Below, piece after piece: positions 30,730 through 39,355 of a stretch of 64,000 nt of DNA. The notes under the pieces were generated by a model. It worked only from the letters and a program-made list of their open reading frames with translations. It made no database searches and was not told the origin of the DNA. The DNA lies in NCBI RefSeq assembly GCF_040529055.1, contig NZ_CP132342.1:3532001-3596000 (forward strand), written 5' to 3'. The position numbers and the translations under genes were made by a program. Numbering within the stretch: the stretch's first letter is position 1; each line of letters starts with the position of its first letter. Source of the stretch: Xanthomonas sontii. Its GTDB lineage: Bacteria; Pseudomonadota; Gammaproteobacteria; Xanthomonadales; Xanthomonadaceae.

Positions 30730-30828
30730 AATTCCCGTCCAGCTATGCGATTCAAGACTAGCGGGACGCGCACCACGGCATGTCTACGAAATCGTCCGTC
30801 TACGACATGGCAGCGCCTGCGACGGCAT

Positions 30829-31791
30829 TCAAGCGCTCGCCGCGCGCTCGGGATACAGCCGCTTGGCCGCATTGCGCAACGCCAGCAACACGCGTTCGGC
30901 GCCAGGCGGCAACAGATAGTCGCGGCGGCGCACGATGCCGAACGATTCCATGCGCACGCCCAGCGTGATCGGCAACACGGTCAGCAGCTTGGCCTGTACA
31001 TACGGCGCCACCGCCTCGGCCGGCAGCGCGGCCAGCAGGTCGCTGCCGCGCAGCAGGCTGGTCATCACCGGCAGCGACGAGGTCTCGATGACGTTCTGCG
31101 GCGCCGGCACCGCGTGCTCCAGGAACATCGCGTCCAGGCGCGCACGCAGCACGCTGTCGGCCGGCGGCAGCACCCAGCCGTAGCGGGCCAGGTCGGCATG
31201 GCGCAGGTCGGCGCGGGTGGACAGCGGGTGGCCGGCGCGCGCGATCACCGAGTGCGGCTCGTCGGCCAGCGGCTCGAACTCCAGCGCCTCGGCGCCATAG
31301 GGCCCGAGGATGCGCCCGATCACGATGTCGAGCTGACCATCGAGCAGCTTGGCCACCAGCGGCCGGCTGTAGTCCATCTCCACCCGCACCAGGATGCCGG
31401 GGAACTCGCGCTTGACCTCGGCGATGGCCTGCGGCACCAAGTTGGTACCCGGATTGACCACGGTGCCGATCGAGACCTGGCCCATGCGCCCTTCGCACAG
31501 TGCGGCGATCTCTTCCTGGGCGCGGCCGATCTCCGACATCGCCGCGCGCGCGCGGCGGATCAGCACCTGCCCGTACCACGTCGGCTCGACCCCGCGCGCG
31601 TGGCGCTCGAACAGCTTCACCCCCAGTAGGTCCTCCATTTCCGCCAGCAGCTTGGACGCCGCCGGCTGGGTCATGCTGGCCGCCTCGGCCGCGCGCAGCA
31701 CCGAACGGTGCTCGTGCAACTGCAGCAGCAACAACAGATGCCGGGTCTTCAGGCGCGCGGCGTTGAACCAGGGGTTGGCGGAAGCATTCAT
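30829..31791 (-). CDS. LysR-family transcriptional regulator, divergent from the galactonate genes
   Basis: This is a 320-residue LysR regulator. The winged helix-turn-helix (about residues 15-75) reads S-V-L-R-A-A-E-A-A-S-M-T-Q-P-A-A-S-K-L-L and is followed by E-M-E-D-L-L-G-V-K-L-F-E-R. A periplasmic-binding-like effector domain follows. The T-Q-P-A-A-S-K-L-L-A-E-M-E pattern is that of the GbpR/sugar-acid-responsive group. It is transcribed away from dgoA-dgoD-lactonase-dgoK with 282 bases between starts, the usual arrangement for a LysR activator of an adjacent catabolic operon. The likely effector is galactonate or a downstream keto-acid, which is inference. It may also act on the TonB receptor operon. 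Confidence 0.9.
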   Translation of the reverse strand: MNASANPWFNAARLKTRHLLLLLQLHEHRSVLRAAEAASMTQPAASKLLAEMEDLLGVKLFERHARGVEPTWYGQVLIRRARAAMSEIGRAQEEIAALCEGRMGQVSIGTVVNPGTNLVPQAIAEVKREFPGILVRVEMDYSRPLVAKLLDGQLDIVIGRILGPYGAEALEFEPLADEPHSVIARAGHPLSTRADLRHADLARYGWVLPPADSVLRARLDAMFLEHAVPAPQNVIETSSLPVMTSLLRGSDLLAALPAEAVAPYVQAKLLTVLPITLGVRMESFGIVRRRDYLLPPGAERVLLALRNAAKRLYPERAASA

Positions 31792-31854
31792 CGTGGGCAG
31801 GCGTCCTGGAAGGCGAAACCGCCTATTCGGCGGCGGAATAGAATATGCCTAAAA

Positions 31855-31864
31855 TTTCATTTGC
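31855..31864 (+). promoter_or_regulatory. TTTCATTTGC element in the LysR-dgoA intergenic region
   Basis: This lies in an AT-rich patch 64-73 bases upstream of the LysR start and about 210 bases before dgoA. The same 10-mer occurs in inverted orientation upstream of the TonB receptor gene; including flanks, 12 of 14 bases agree. It is a candidate LysR or promoter site. Confidence 0.35.
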
Positions 31865-32073
31865 AGAGCATAGCTCACGCGCGCAGGCTACGACCCATCG
31901 CGCCCCCGCTGGCGTCGCCGTCGTCGGGCACCGGCCTGCCGCGGCGGATGCCGCCGGCTTGGCGCCAGCGCGCCGACGCACGGGCGCGGACCGTGGCCTC
32001 CCGCCGCCCGGTCCCGCCGCTGCGCCGCGCTGGCCGGGCGCCTCCGTCACCGTCGTTTCTGCCAGGTATTCCG

Positions 32074-32694
32074 ATGTCCGCCGCCTCCCCGTTCCGACTC
32101 CCGCTGATCGCGATCCTGCGCGGTCTCACCCCCGAGGACGCGCTGGCGCACGTCGGGGCGCTGGCCGATGCCGGCTACGACGCGATCGAGATCCCGCTCA
32201 ACTCGCCGCGCTGGGCCGACAGCATCGGCCCGGCCGCGCAGGCGTTCGGGCAGCGCTGCTGGATCGGCGGCGGCACCGTGCTGCAGATCGGCGACGTCGA
32301 CGCCCTGGCCGATCTGGGCGCGCGCTTCATCGTCACCCCCAACACGCGCCCGCCGGTGATCCGCCACGCGGTGGCGCGCGGCCTGCAGGTGGTGGCCGGC
32401 TTCGCCACCGCCACCGAGGCGTTCGACGCGCTGGATGCCGGCGCGCAGATGCTCAAGCTGTTCCCCGCCGCCACCTACGGCCCCGGCCACGTGCGCGCCC
32501 TGCGCGCGGTGCTGCCGGCGCAGGTGCCGCTGTTCGTGGTCGGCGGCGTCAACACCGAGACCCTGCACGACTACCTCGGCGCGGGCGCGATCGGTGCCGG
32601 CATCGGCGGCGAGCTGTACCGCCCCGGCCAGTCGCTGACACAGACCCAGGCGCACGCCGCCGCCTTCCGCCACGCCTATCTGGACCGCGCATGA
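32074..32694 (+). CDS. dgoA: 2-dehydro-3-deoxy-6-phosphogalactonate aldolase
   Basis: This is a 206-residue class I aldolase of the KDPG/KDPGal family that cleaves 2-keto-3-deoxy-6-phosphogalactonate to pyruvate and glyceraldehyde-3-phosphate. It shows [28 protein letters not shown] and the Schiff-base lysine in Q-M-L-K-L-F-P-A. The I-P-L-N-S form favours the galactose-type enzyme over the glucose type. ATG 32074 gives normal length, though the frame extends far upstream. The stop overlaps the dgoD start by four bases. Confidence 0.93.
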   Translation: MSAASPFRLPLIAILRGLTPEDALAHVGALADAGYDAIEIPLNSPRWADSIGPAAQAFGQRCWIGGGTVLQIGDVDALADLGARFIVTPNTRPPVIRHAVARGLQVVAGFATATEAFDALDAGAQMLKLFPAATYGPGHVRALRAVLPAQVPLFVVGGVNTETLHDYLGAGAIGAGIGGELYRPGQSLTQTQAHAAAFRHAYLDRA

Positions 32695-33842
32695 AGATCG
32701 TCCGCCTCACCACCTACCACGCCGCGCCGCGCTGGCTGTTCCTGAAGATCGAGACCGACGAGGGCATCACCGGCTGGGGCGAGCCGGTCATCGAAGGCCG
32801 CGCGCGCAGCGTCGAGGCCGCGGTGCGCGAACTCGGCGACAGCCTGATCGGCAAGGACCCGGCGCGGATCAACGACATCTGGCAGATGCTCTACCGCGGC
32901 GGCTTCTACCGGGGCGGCCCGATCCTGATGAGCGCCATCGCCGGCATCGACCAGGCGCTGTGGGACATCAAGGGCAAGGCACTGTGCGTGCCGGTGTACG
33001 AACTGCTCGGCGGGCGCGTGCGCGACCGCATGAAGACCTACCGCTGGGTCGGCGGCGACCGCCCGGCAGCGACCATCGCGCAGATCCAGGGCTACCGCGA
33101 CCTCGGCTTCGACACCTTCAAGTTCAACGGCACCGAGGAAATGAAGCTGATCGACGGCCCGCGCGCGGTGGATGCGGCGGTGGCCAAGGTGGCGCAGATC
33201 CGCGAGGCGTTCGGCACCGCCATCGACTTCGGCATCGACTTCCACGGCCGCGTTGCCGCGCCGATGGCGCGGGTGCTGCTGCGCGAACTGGAGCCGTTCA
33301 AGCCGCTGTTCGTCGAGGAGCCGGTGCTGCCCGAGCAGGCCGAGTACTACCCGCGGCTGGCCGCGTCCACGCCGATCCCGCTGGCGGCCGGCGAGCGCAT
33401 GTTCTCGCGCTTCGACTTCAAGCCGGTGCTGCAGGCCGGCGGCCTCTCGCTGCTGCAGCCGGACCTCTCGCACGCCGGCGGCATCACCGAATGCCTGAAG
33501 ATCGCCAGCATGGCCGAGGCCTACGAGGTCGGCCTGGCGCCGCACTGCCCGCTCGGCCCGGTGGCGCTGGCCGCCTGCCTGCAGGTGGATTTCGTCTCGC
33601 ACAACGCGGTGCTGCAGGAACAGAGCATCGGCATCCACTACAACGAAGGCGCCGACCTGCTCGACTACGTGCTCAACAAGGACGACTTCGCCTGCGACAA
33701 TGGCGGCAGCATCGCCGCATTGCCCAAACCGGGCCTCGGCGTGGAGATCGACGAGGAGCGCCTGCGCCATGCCAACGCCAACCCACCCGACTGGCACAAC
33801 CCCATCTGGCGTCACGCCGACGGCAGCATCGCCGAGTGGTGA
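32691..33842 (+). CDS. dgoD: D-galactonate dehydratase
   Basis: This is a 383-residue enolase-superfamily dehydratase (mandelate racemase subgroup) that converts D-galactonate to 2-keto-3-deoxygalactonate. Conserved metal ligands are in D-F-H-G-R-V, F-V-E-E-P-V and A-G-E-R-M, and the catalytic histidine segment [13 protein letters not shown] is characteristic of galactonate dehydratases. The start ATGA overlaps the dgoA stop (32691-32694), indicating coupling. Confidence 0.96.
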   Translation: MKIVRLTTYHAAPRWLFLKIETDEGITGWGEPVIEGRARSVEAAVRELGDSLIGKDPARINDIWQMLYRGGFYRGGPILMSAIAGIDQALWDIKGKALCVPVYELLGGRVRDRMKTYRWVGGDRPAATIAQIQGYRDLGFDTFKFNGTEEMKLIDGPRAVDAAVAKVAQIREAFGTAIDFGIDFHGRVAAPMARVLLRELEPFKPLFVEEPVLPEQAEYYPRLAASTPIPLAAGERMFSRFDFKPVLQAGGLSLLQPDLSHAGGITECLKIASMAEAYEVGLAPHCPLGPVALAACLQVDFVSHNAVLQEQSIGIHYNEGADLLDYVLNKDDFACDNGGSIAALPKPGLGVEIDEERLRHANANPPDWHNPIWRHADGSIAEW

Positions 33843-33846
33843 GCCG

Positions 33847-34770
33847 ATGAACACCTCTCTTCCGCCCCGCCACACCGCCACGCTGGCGGTGGACAGCCGC
33901 TGTGCGCATGGTGAGGGCATGCTGTGGTGCGAGCGCCGCGGCGTGCTGTTCTGGGTCGACATCAGCGGCCGCCGCCTGTGGCGCCACAATCCCGCCAGCA
34001 ACGTCAGCCGGCATTGGGACCTGCCCGATCGTCCCGGCTGCCTGGGCCTGTTCGACGACGGCCGCCTGCTGCTGGCGCTGGCCAAGGGCGTGTACGCCGC
34101 CGATCCGGATGCCGCCGCCGAGGCCGACAGCGCGCTGCCGCTGCAGCACCTGGCGGACGTGGAGCCGGAACGCGACGACACCCGCAGCAACGACGGCCGC
34201 GCCGACCGCCACGGCAACTTCGTGTTCGGCACCATGAGCGAGCGCGAGGACCAGGCGCCGGTCGGCAGCTTCTACCAGTGGTCGGCGCGCCACGGCCTGC
34301 GCCGCCTGCCGTTGCCGGGCGTGGCCATTCCCAACGCGATCTGCTTCAGCGCCGACGGCCGCACCCTGTACTACTGCGACTCGGTGCAGCCGCGCATCCT
34401 GTGCTGCGACTACGACCCGGACAGCGCGCACACCGCCAACAGCCGCGTGTTCGCCGAACTGGACCATGCCGGCGCCGAGCCGGACGGTGCCATCGTCGAC
34501 GCCGAAGGCCACCTGTGGAACGCGCAATGGCGCGCCTGGCAGGTGGTGCGCTACCGCCCCGACGGCAGCGTCGAGCGCCGCGTCGCCCTGCCGGTCAAGC
34601 ATCCCACCTGCCCCGCCCTGGGCGGCGCCGATGGCGGCACGTTGTACCTGAGCACCTCGCGGCAGGATCACAGCGAGGACGAACTGGCACGCACGCCGCA
34701 GGCCGGCGGCGTGTACGTGGCTGCGGTCGGCATCGCCGGCCTGCCCGAAGGACGCATCGCCAGCGCATGA
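33847..34770 (+). CDS. SMP-30/gluconolactonase-family lactonase (galactonolactonase candidate)
   Basis: This is a 307-residue six-bladed propeller of the SMP-30/regucalcin family that hydrolyses sugar lactones. Metal ligands of the family can be placed: the glutamate in A-H-G-E-G, the asparagine in R-S-N-D-G-R, the asparagine in I-P-N-A-I-C-F-S and the aspartate in E-P-D-G-A-I-V-D. It lies between dgoD and dgoK, with 4 bases after dgoD and a 4-base overlap with dgoK, so galactono-1,4-lactone is the likely substrate; arabinonolactone is an alternative. Confidence 0.88.
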   Translation: MNTSLPPRHTATLAVDSRCAHGEGMLWCERRGVLFWVDISGRRLWRHNPASNVSRHWDLPDRPGCLGLFDDGRLLLALAKGVYAADPDAAAEADSALPLQHLADVEPERDDTRSNDGRADRHGNFVFGTMSEREDQAPVGSFYQWSARHGLRRLPLPGVAIPNAICFSADGRTLYYCDSVQPRILCCDYDPDSAHTANSRVFAELDHAGAEPDGAIVDAEGHLWNAQWRAWQVVRYRPDGSVERRVALPVKHPTCPALGGADGGTLYLSTSRQDHSEDELARTPQAGGVYVAAVGIAGLPEGRIASA

Positions 34771-35666
34771 TCGTCGTCGATTGGGGAACCAGCAGCCTGC
34801 GCGGCTATCGGCTCGACGCCGACGGCTGCATTCTCGACCAGCGCCGCAGCGACCAGGGCATCGCCGCCTGCCAGGGCCGCTTCGCCGCGACCCTGGCCAC
34901 CCTGATCGACGGCTGGGACGGCGACATCGTCCTGTGCGGGATGATCGGTAGCCGCAACGGCTGGATCGAACTGCCGTACGCGCCCTGCCCGGCCGACGCT
35001 GCCGCCCTGGCCGCGGCGATGCAGCCGCTACAGGATCCGGCCCTGCCCGGCCGCACGCTGTGGTTCGTACCCGGCGTGGCCAGCGACGCCGACGCCGTGC
35101 CGGACGTGATGCGCGGCGAGGAGACGCAGCTGATCGGCCTGCTCGCGTTGCTCGCGCAGGAACCGCCGACGACCGAGATCCACCACGTCTGCCTGCCCGG
35201 CACCCACAGCAAGTGGGTGACCCTGCAGGATGGGCGCATCGCCTCGCTGGCGACGATGATGACCGGCGAGTTGTACGCGCTGCTGCGCACGCACAGCCTG
35301 CTGGCGCGGCTGATGGACGCCGACGACGGCGTCTTCGATGCGGCCGCGTTCGATGCCGGCGTGCAGCGCAGCGGCGAACCCGGCGGCCTGCTGCACCATC
35401 TGTTCGGCGTGCGCAGCCTGGGCCTGTTCGAACGCCTGAGCGCCGCCGCGGCACCGTCCTACCTGTCCGGCCTGCTGATCGGCCACGAACTGCGCGCGCA
35501 CCCCGCCTTGCCGCCGGTGGTGCACCTGGTCGGCGGCAGCGGCCTGCTGGCGCGCTACGCGCATGCGCTGGCCGCGCTCGGCAGCCGCGTGCGCACCCAT
35601 CCGGAGGACCTGGCCGCACGCGGCCTGTATCGGCTGGCGCAGCAGCACGGCGGCCTGGCCGGCTGA
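34767..35666 (+). CDS. dgoK: 2-dehydro-3-deoxygalactonokinase
   Basis: This is a 299-residue kinase that phosphorylates 2-keto-3-deoxygalactonate at O-6. It begins M-I-V-V-D-W-G-T-S-S-L-R, with M-I-G-S-R-N-G-W (typical of DgoK), C-L-P-G-T-H-S-K-W-V, M-M-T-G-E-L-Y and V-G-G-S-G-L-L-A-R-Y. The start overlaps the stop of the lactonase gene by four bases. It completes a dgoA-dgoD-lactonase-dgoK operon. Confidence 0.95.
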   Translation: MIVVDWGTSSLRGYRLDADGCILDQRRSDQGIAACQGRFAATLATLIDGWDGDIVLCGMIGSRNGWIELPYAPCPADAAALAAAMQPLQDPALPGRTLWFVPGVASDADAVPDVMRGEETQLIGLLALLAQEPPTTEIHHVCLPGTHSKWVTLQDGRIASLATMMTGELYALLRTHSLLARLMDADDGVFDAAAFDAGVQRSGEPGGLLHHLFGVRSLGLFERLSAAAAPSYLSGLLIGHELRAHPALPPVVHLVGGSGLLARYAHALAALGSRVRTHPEDLAARGLYRLAQQHGGLAG

Positions 35667-35764
35667 GCCGCGCGCGCCGCCCGTCTCCTGCCCCGCTGCC
35701 CCGCACACACGGCGGCGGCGGCCGCTTTGCATTAGAATTACTGGGTTAATCGCCGGATCCCGCC

Positions 35765-36088
35765 ATGCCTTTCGTCGTCACCGAAAACTGCATCAAGTGC
35801 AAATACACCGACTGCGTGGAAGTGTGCCCCGTGGATTGCTTCCACGCCGGCCCGAACTTCCTGGTGATCGATCCGGACGAGTGCATCGACTGCACGCTGT
35901 GCGAGCCGGAATGCCCGGCCAACGCCATCTATCCCGAAGACGACGTGCCCGCCGGCCAGGAAAGCTTCGTCGCGCTCAACGCGGAACTGGCCAAGGCCTG
36001 GCCGGTGCTGACCACGCGCCAGGAACCGCTACCCGACGCCGCCGAGTGGGACGGCAAGCCGAACAAGCTGCCGCTGCTGCAGAAGTAA
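35765..36088 (+). CDS. fdxA: 7Fe (3Fe-4S/4Fe-4S) ferredoxin
   Basis: This is a 107-residue electron carrier of the Azotobacter FdI/FdxA kind. It shows [18 protein letters not shown], in which the spacing of the first cluster cysteines is the 3Fe-4S pattern, and [12 protein letters not shown] for the 4Fe-4S cluster. Length and the C-terminal extension match the family. TAGAAT at 35733-35738 may be the -10 box; no good -35 is visible. It is monocistronic, followed by 450 bases without a gene. Confidence 0.96.
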   Translation: MPFVVTENCIKCKYTDCVEVCPVDCFHAGPNFLVIDPDECIDCTLCEPECPANAIYPEDDVPAGQESFVALNAELAKAWPVLTTRQEPLPDAAEWDGKPNKLPLLQK

Positions 36089-36233
36089 CTGCGCCGCGGA
36101 TTCTGCCCGGGCACTGCCCGCCAGACCTTACAAAACCAGAGACAAGCTGCGGCTTCAGGGCGCCTCTGACAACTCGCGTTGCCGCCGCTCGACCGGACCA
36201 CCCGGTTACACCTCGTAGGACACGAGGCTTCTC

Positions 36234-36335
36234 CCGCACCCTCATCCGCCCCTTCGGGGCACCTTCTCCCGAGGGGAGAAGGAAGAAGCCGAAGCCCCTC
36301 TCCCCTCGGGAGAGGGGTTGGGGTGAGGGTACGGC
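36234..36335 (+). repeat. palindromic intergenic repeat, copy 3
   Basis: This is the compact form of the module: CGCACCCTCATCCGCCCC, then GCACCTTCTCCCGAGGGGAG, then AAGCCCCTCTCCCCTCGGGA and GAGGGGTTGGGGTGAGGGTA. The right half is identical to the inverted copy at 20678-20717. Both halves are hairpins. Confidence 0.85.
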
Positions 36336-36464
36336 GCGCAGAAGCAAGGAGCGGCTCTTATTGCCTTGTTTGAATCAGACGCCACGCGCATCTCGCAGAG
36401 CCCATCGCGGCCAACGCCGCTCCTTGCATCCACAAAGAAGCAGCGCAGTGTTCTTGCCGAACGA

Positions 36465-36489
36465 AAACGGGCGCACTGGGCGCCCGTTT
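36465..36489 (-). terminator. Rho-independent terminator downstream of the bamC-like gene
   Basis: AAACGGGCG (36465-36473) and CGCCCGTTT (36481-36489) form a 9-base stem with a 7-base loop; on the minus strand four T follow. It is about 50 bases past the stop of the bamC-like gene. Confidence 0.75.
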
Positions 36490-36538
36490 CGCGTTCTGCA
36501 GCAGATCCGGCGCAGGCGCCGGACCACACCGGCTCGGC

Positions 36539-37063
36539 TCAGTGACCCAGCTTGGCCTTCAGCGCGGCGATCAGCTTGACCGGCGCTTCGCCGGTGGCCG
36601 GCAGGCCGCGCGGGTCCACCGCCGAGACGTAGACGCCGGCATCCACCGCCACCACGCGCACCAGGAAGTTGCTGCCTTCGTAGGCCACGTCGTAGGAGCC
36701 CAGCAGCTGCGCGCGGCTGGCGATGGTGACGCCTTCGATGCCGCCCAGCGCGTCGCCGACCTGGCCGAACACCTGGTCGCGCGCGCCCGGCACCACGAAG
36801 CCGCTGTTCGAGGCCGCCGGGGCCTGACCGGCCGGGGCAGCAGGACGCTGCGCCGAGGCCAGCGCCGGCACCTTCATCGCCGCCGAGGTATCGGGCGAGG
36901 TCAGATCCGGCGGTACTTCCAGCGGACGCATGTCGGGCGCCAGCGCGTAGTCGCCGCGCGGCTTGCCCTTGTGGAACCAGCTGCAACCGCTGGTGGCCGC
37001 GACCAGGGTGGTCGCCAGCACGGCGGCCGACAGCACGCGGACGTAGGGAACGGAAGCACGCAT
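36539..37063 (-). CDS. bamC: BamC/NlpB-like outer-membrane lipoprotein
   Basis: This is a 174-residue lipoprotein whose signal ends in A-T-S-G-C. The mature N-terminus has the BamC-like pattern Y-A-L-A-P-D-M-R-P-L-E-V-P-P-D-L and is followed by one helix-grip-like domain instead of two, so it is about half the E. coli length. It directly follows dapA, as nlpB/bamC does in E. coli, which supports the name. BamC is an accessory subunit of the outer-membrane protein assembly complex. ATG 37063 has AGGAG 8 bases upstream; a TTG one codon earlier is less likely. Confidence 0.8.
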   Translation of the reverse strand: MRASVPYVRVLSAAVLATTLVAATSGCSWFHKGKPRGDYALAPDMRPLEVPPDLTSPDTSAAMKVPALASAQRPAAPAGQAPAASNSGFVVPGARDQVFGQVGDALGGIEGVTIASRAQLLGSYDVAYEGSNFLVRVVAVDAGVYVSAVDPRGLPATGEAPVKLIAALKAKLGH

Positions 37064-37080
37064 CAATCAATCTCCTGGAG

Positions 37081-37989
37081 TCAGGCCGCGAGCGTTTCGC
37101 GGCTGGATAGGTCTTCCAACGCGGCAGCGTCGGCGGCAAGTCGGTCGGCCGTGGCATGGTGCGCCGCGGACAGCGGCAGCAGCGGCAGCCGCAGGCCCTG
37201 GCCGATCCCGGCGCGCTGCAGCAGCGCCTTGACCGGGATCGGGTTGGATTCGATGCCGCAGAACGCATGGAACGGCTGCAGCCGCGCGTCCCAGGCCTGT
37301 GCCGGCTCGGCCTGGCGCGCACGCGCCAGGTCGCAAAGGCGCCGGTAAGCGCGCGGCAAGGCATTGGAGGCGACCGAGATCAGCCCGTCATAGCCGGCCA
37401 GCATCGCCTGCGCGGCGCTGCCGTCGTCGCCGCTGAACACGGCAAAGCGATCGCTGCGCAGGGCGGCGAGCGCGGCGATGCGCTGCGGGTCGCTCACGGC
37501 TTCCTTGATGCCGACGATGTTCGGATGCTGCGCCAGGTGCGCCACGGTCTCCGGCAGCAGGTCGCAGCCGGTGCGGCCGGGCACGTTGTACAGCACCACC
37601 GGCAGGCCGCCCTGCTCGGCGACCTGGGTGTAGTGCGCGATCAAGCCGGCCTGGGTCGGACGCACGTACGGCGGCGTCACCACCAGCGCGTACTGCGCGC
37701 CACCGGCGGCGGCGCGCTGGGTCAGCGCCACGGTCTTGGCGGTGCCGGACAGGCCGGTCCCGGCCAGCACCGGTACGCGCCCGTCGATCGTCTGCACCGC
37801 CTCGCGCAGGATCCGGTCGTACTCCTCGTCCAGCAGCGTAGCCGCCTCGCCGGTCGATCCCGCCACCACCAGCCCCTGCACGCCGCCGTCGAGCTGGCGT
37901 TTGAGCAGCCGCTGCCAGGCGTCGAGGTCGAGGTCGCCATTGCCCTGGAAGGGCGTGGCCAGGGCGGTGATGATGCCGGAGAGGGACAA
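37081..37989 (-). CDS. dapA: 4-hydroxy-tetrahydrodipicolinate synthase
   Basis: This is a 302-residue enzyme that condenses pyruvate and aspartate semialdehyde in lysine and diaminopimelate synthesis. It has [30 protein letters not shown] and the Schiff-base lysine in V-G-I-K-E-A-V-S-D. The only start close to the conserved N-terminus is a TTG at 37989; the upstream ATG at 38118 falls in the divergent gcvR control region and would add 43 unrelated residues. It is followed after 17 bases by the bamC-like gene. Confidence 0.94.
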   Translation of the reverse strand: MSLSGIITALATPFQGNGDLDLDAWQRLLKRQLDGGVQGLVVAGSTGEAATLLDEEYDRILREAVQTIDGRVPVLAGTGLSGTAKTVALTQRAAAGGAQYALVVTPPYVRPTQAGLIAHYTQVAEQGGLPVVLYNVPGRTGCDLLPETVAHLAQHPNIVGIKEAVSDPQRIAALAALRSDRFAVFSGDDGSAAQAMLAGYDGLISVASNALPRAYRRLCDLARARQAEPAQAWDARLQPFHAFCGIESNPIPVKALLQRAGIGQGLRLPLLPLSAAHHATADRLAADAAALEDLSSRETLAA

Positions 37990-38079
37990 GATGCCGGGTG
38001 CTCGCTGGGAGAAGAGGGCCGCGCAGGCTGCGCGGACGGGTCGGCCCCGCACGCGGGGCAGGGTCGCTCCGCATGTTAC

Positions 38080-38109
38080 TTGCGGCCCGAAAGCGCGGGC
38101 AAGTATGCT
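38080..38109 (+). promoter_or_regulatory. predicted promoter of gcvR
   Basis: TTGCGG (38080-38085) and TATGCT (38104-38109) have an 18-base spacer. A transcript starting near 38116 fits translation from ATG 38156. Confidence 0.45.
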
Positions 38110-38155
38110 GCACACCATGCCGGGCGACCGCCCGGATGCCGTTCAGCCTTACGCA

Positions 38156-38731
38156 ATGCCGGAAGCCCCTTTGACCGACACCACGCCCCGGCCCGCGCCG
38201 ACCGAAAACCACCTCCTGATCAACGCCTACACGACGCATCCGGAGTCGCCCTTGTTGCCGGTGACGCGTCGCATCGCCGACAGCGGCTGCAATCTCGTCG
38301 ATGCGCGCCTGGCCACGGTCGGCCGCGACGTGTCGGTGACCGCGCTGGCGACCGGCTCGTGGGATTCGGTGGCCAAGCTCGAAGCCATGCTCACCCGCCT
38401 CGACCGCGAGGAAGGCATGAAGCTGGTGTGGTACCGCACCGGCGCCAAGCAGGCGCAGTCCAATCTGCTGCCGTACATCGTCGAAGTCATCGCCGCCGAC
38501 AAACCGGGCATCCTGTTCCAGCTGGCCGACTTCTTCGACCGCCAGGGCATCACCATCGAAAACCTGCAGAGCACGCGCTACCGCGCCATGCAGACCGGCG
38601 CGGAGATGTTCTCGGCGCAGGTGACGATCGGGGTGCCGGCGAACATGCACATCGCCGCGCTGCGCGACGACTTCCTCGAGTTCTGCGACCACCTCAACCT
38701 GGACGCGATCATGGATCCGATGAAGTTCTGA
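38156..38731 (+). CDS. gcvR: glycine cleavage system regulator GcvR-like, two ACT domains
   Basis: This is a 191-residue protein with tandem ACT domains (about residues 20-95 and 105-180). The second begins V-E-V-I-A-A-D-K-P-G-I-L-F-Q-L-A-D-F-F and continues I-T-I-E-N-L-Q-S. In E. coli GcvR binds GcvA and represses the glycine cleavage genes when glycine is low; here it is divergent from dapA. In-frame ATGs at 38105 and 38117 lie within the predicted promoter, so I prefer 38156; no strong ribosome-binding site helps the choice. Confidence 0.85.
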   Translation: MPEAPLTDTTPRPAPTENHLLINAYTTHPESPLLPVTRRIADSGCNLVDARLATVGRDVSVTALATGSWDSVAKLEAMLTRLDREEGMKLVWYRTGAKQAQSNLLPYIVEVIAADKPGILFQLADFFDRQGITIENLQSTRYRAMQTGAEMFSAQVTIGVPANMHIAALRDDFLEFCDHLNLDAIMDPMKF

Positions 38732-38796
38732 GTGCGCCGCGCTGGACACCGACGCAATCGAACGCAGATGATGGCGATGCACGCGGAGGACACCCC

Positions 38797-39276
38797 ATGA
38801 AGGACGGCGACACCCTGGACCGCACCACGCTGGCCTTGCCGCTGGCGCTGTCAGGCGGCGCCAGCGCCACGCTCGGCGATTACGCCGGCCGCTGGCTGGT
38901 GCTGTATTTCTACCCGAAGGACAGCACGCCCGGCTGCACCACCGAAGGCGTCGAGTTCAACGCACTGCTGCCGCAGTTCGAGCAGGCTGGCGCCACTGTG
39001 CTCGGCGTGTCGCGCGACTCAGTGAAGTCACACGACAACTTCTGCGCCAAGCAGGGCTTCCGCTTCGCCCTGGTCAGCGATGCCGACGAGGCGCTGTGCC
39101 GCGCCTTCGACGTGATCAAGGAAAAGAACATGTACGGCCGCCAGGTGCTGGGCATCGAGCGCAGCACCTTCCTGCTCTCGCCGACCGGCCAGCTGGTCCG
39201 CAGCTGGCGCAAGGTCAAGGTTCCCGGCCACGCCCAGGCCGTGCTCGACACACTGCAGGCCGCCGCCCAGCAGTGA
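38797..39276 (+). CDS. bcp: thioredoxin-dependent peroxiredoxin PrxQ/BCP
   Basis: This is a 159-residue peroxiredoxin that reduces hydrogen and organic peroxides. The peroxidatic cysteine is Cys47 in D-S-T-P-G-C-T-T-E-G. The E. coli-type second cysteine five residues later is absent, and Cys83 (N-F-C-A-K-Q) is the probable resolving cysteine. This 36-residue spacing is the one described for Xanthomonas PrxQ. GGAGGA precedes ATG 38797 by 6 bases. It is 65 bases after gcvR, as gcvR-bcp pairs often are. Confidence 0.95.
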   Translation: MKDGDTLDRTTLALPLALSGGASATLGDYAGRWLVLYFYPKDSTPGCTTEGVEFNALLPQFEQAGATVLGVSRDSVKSHDNFCAKQGFRFALVSDADEALCRAFDVIKEKNMYGRQVLGIERSTFLLSPTGQLVRSWRKVKVPGHAQAVLDTLQAAAQQ

Positions 39277-39355
39277 TCACCGCCGTTTCCCGCACCCCGC
39301 ATCGCCCTGCCCCGCAGGCAGCGATGGCGCGTCCCTGCTCCTCTTTCAGGAATCC

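Larger units (their letters stand above)
36089..36538. other. intergenic region between fdxA and the bamC-like gene (convergent)
   Basis: About 450 bases lie between two convergent 3' ends. The stretch holds the palindromic intergenic repeat at about 36234-36335 and a terminator hairpin at 36465-36489. No gene is supported. Confidence 0.7.

Noticed and set aside
15593..36335. The recurrent hairpin repeats as CRISPR spacers/repeats or insertion sequences
   Set aside because: The copies are dispersed, single, without spacer arrays, target-site duplications or transposase genes.
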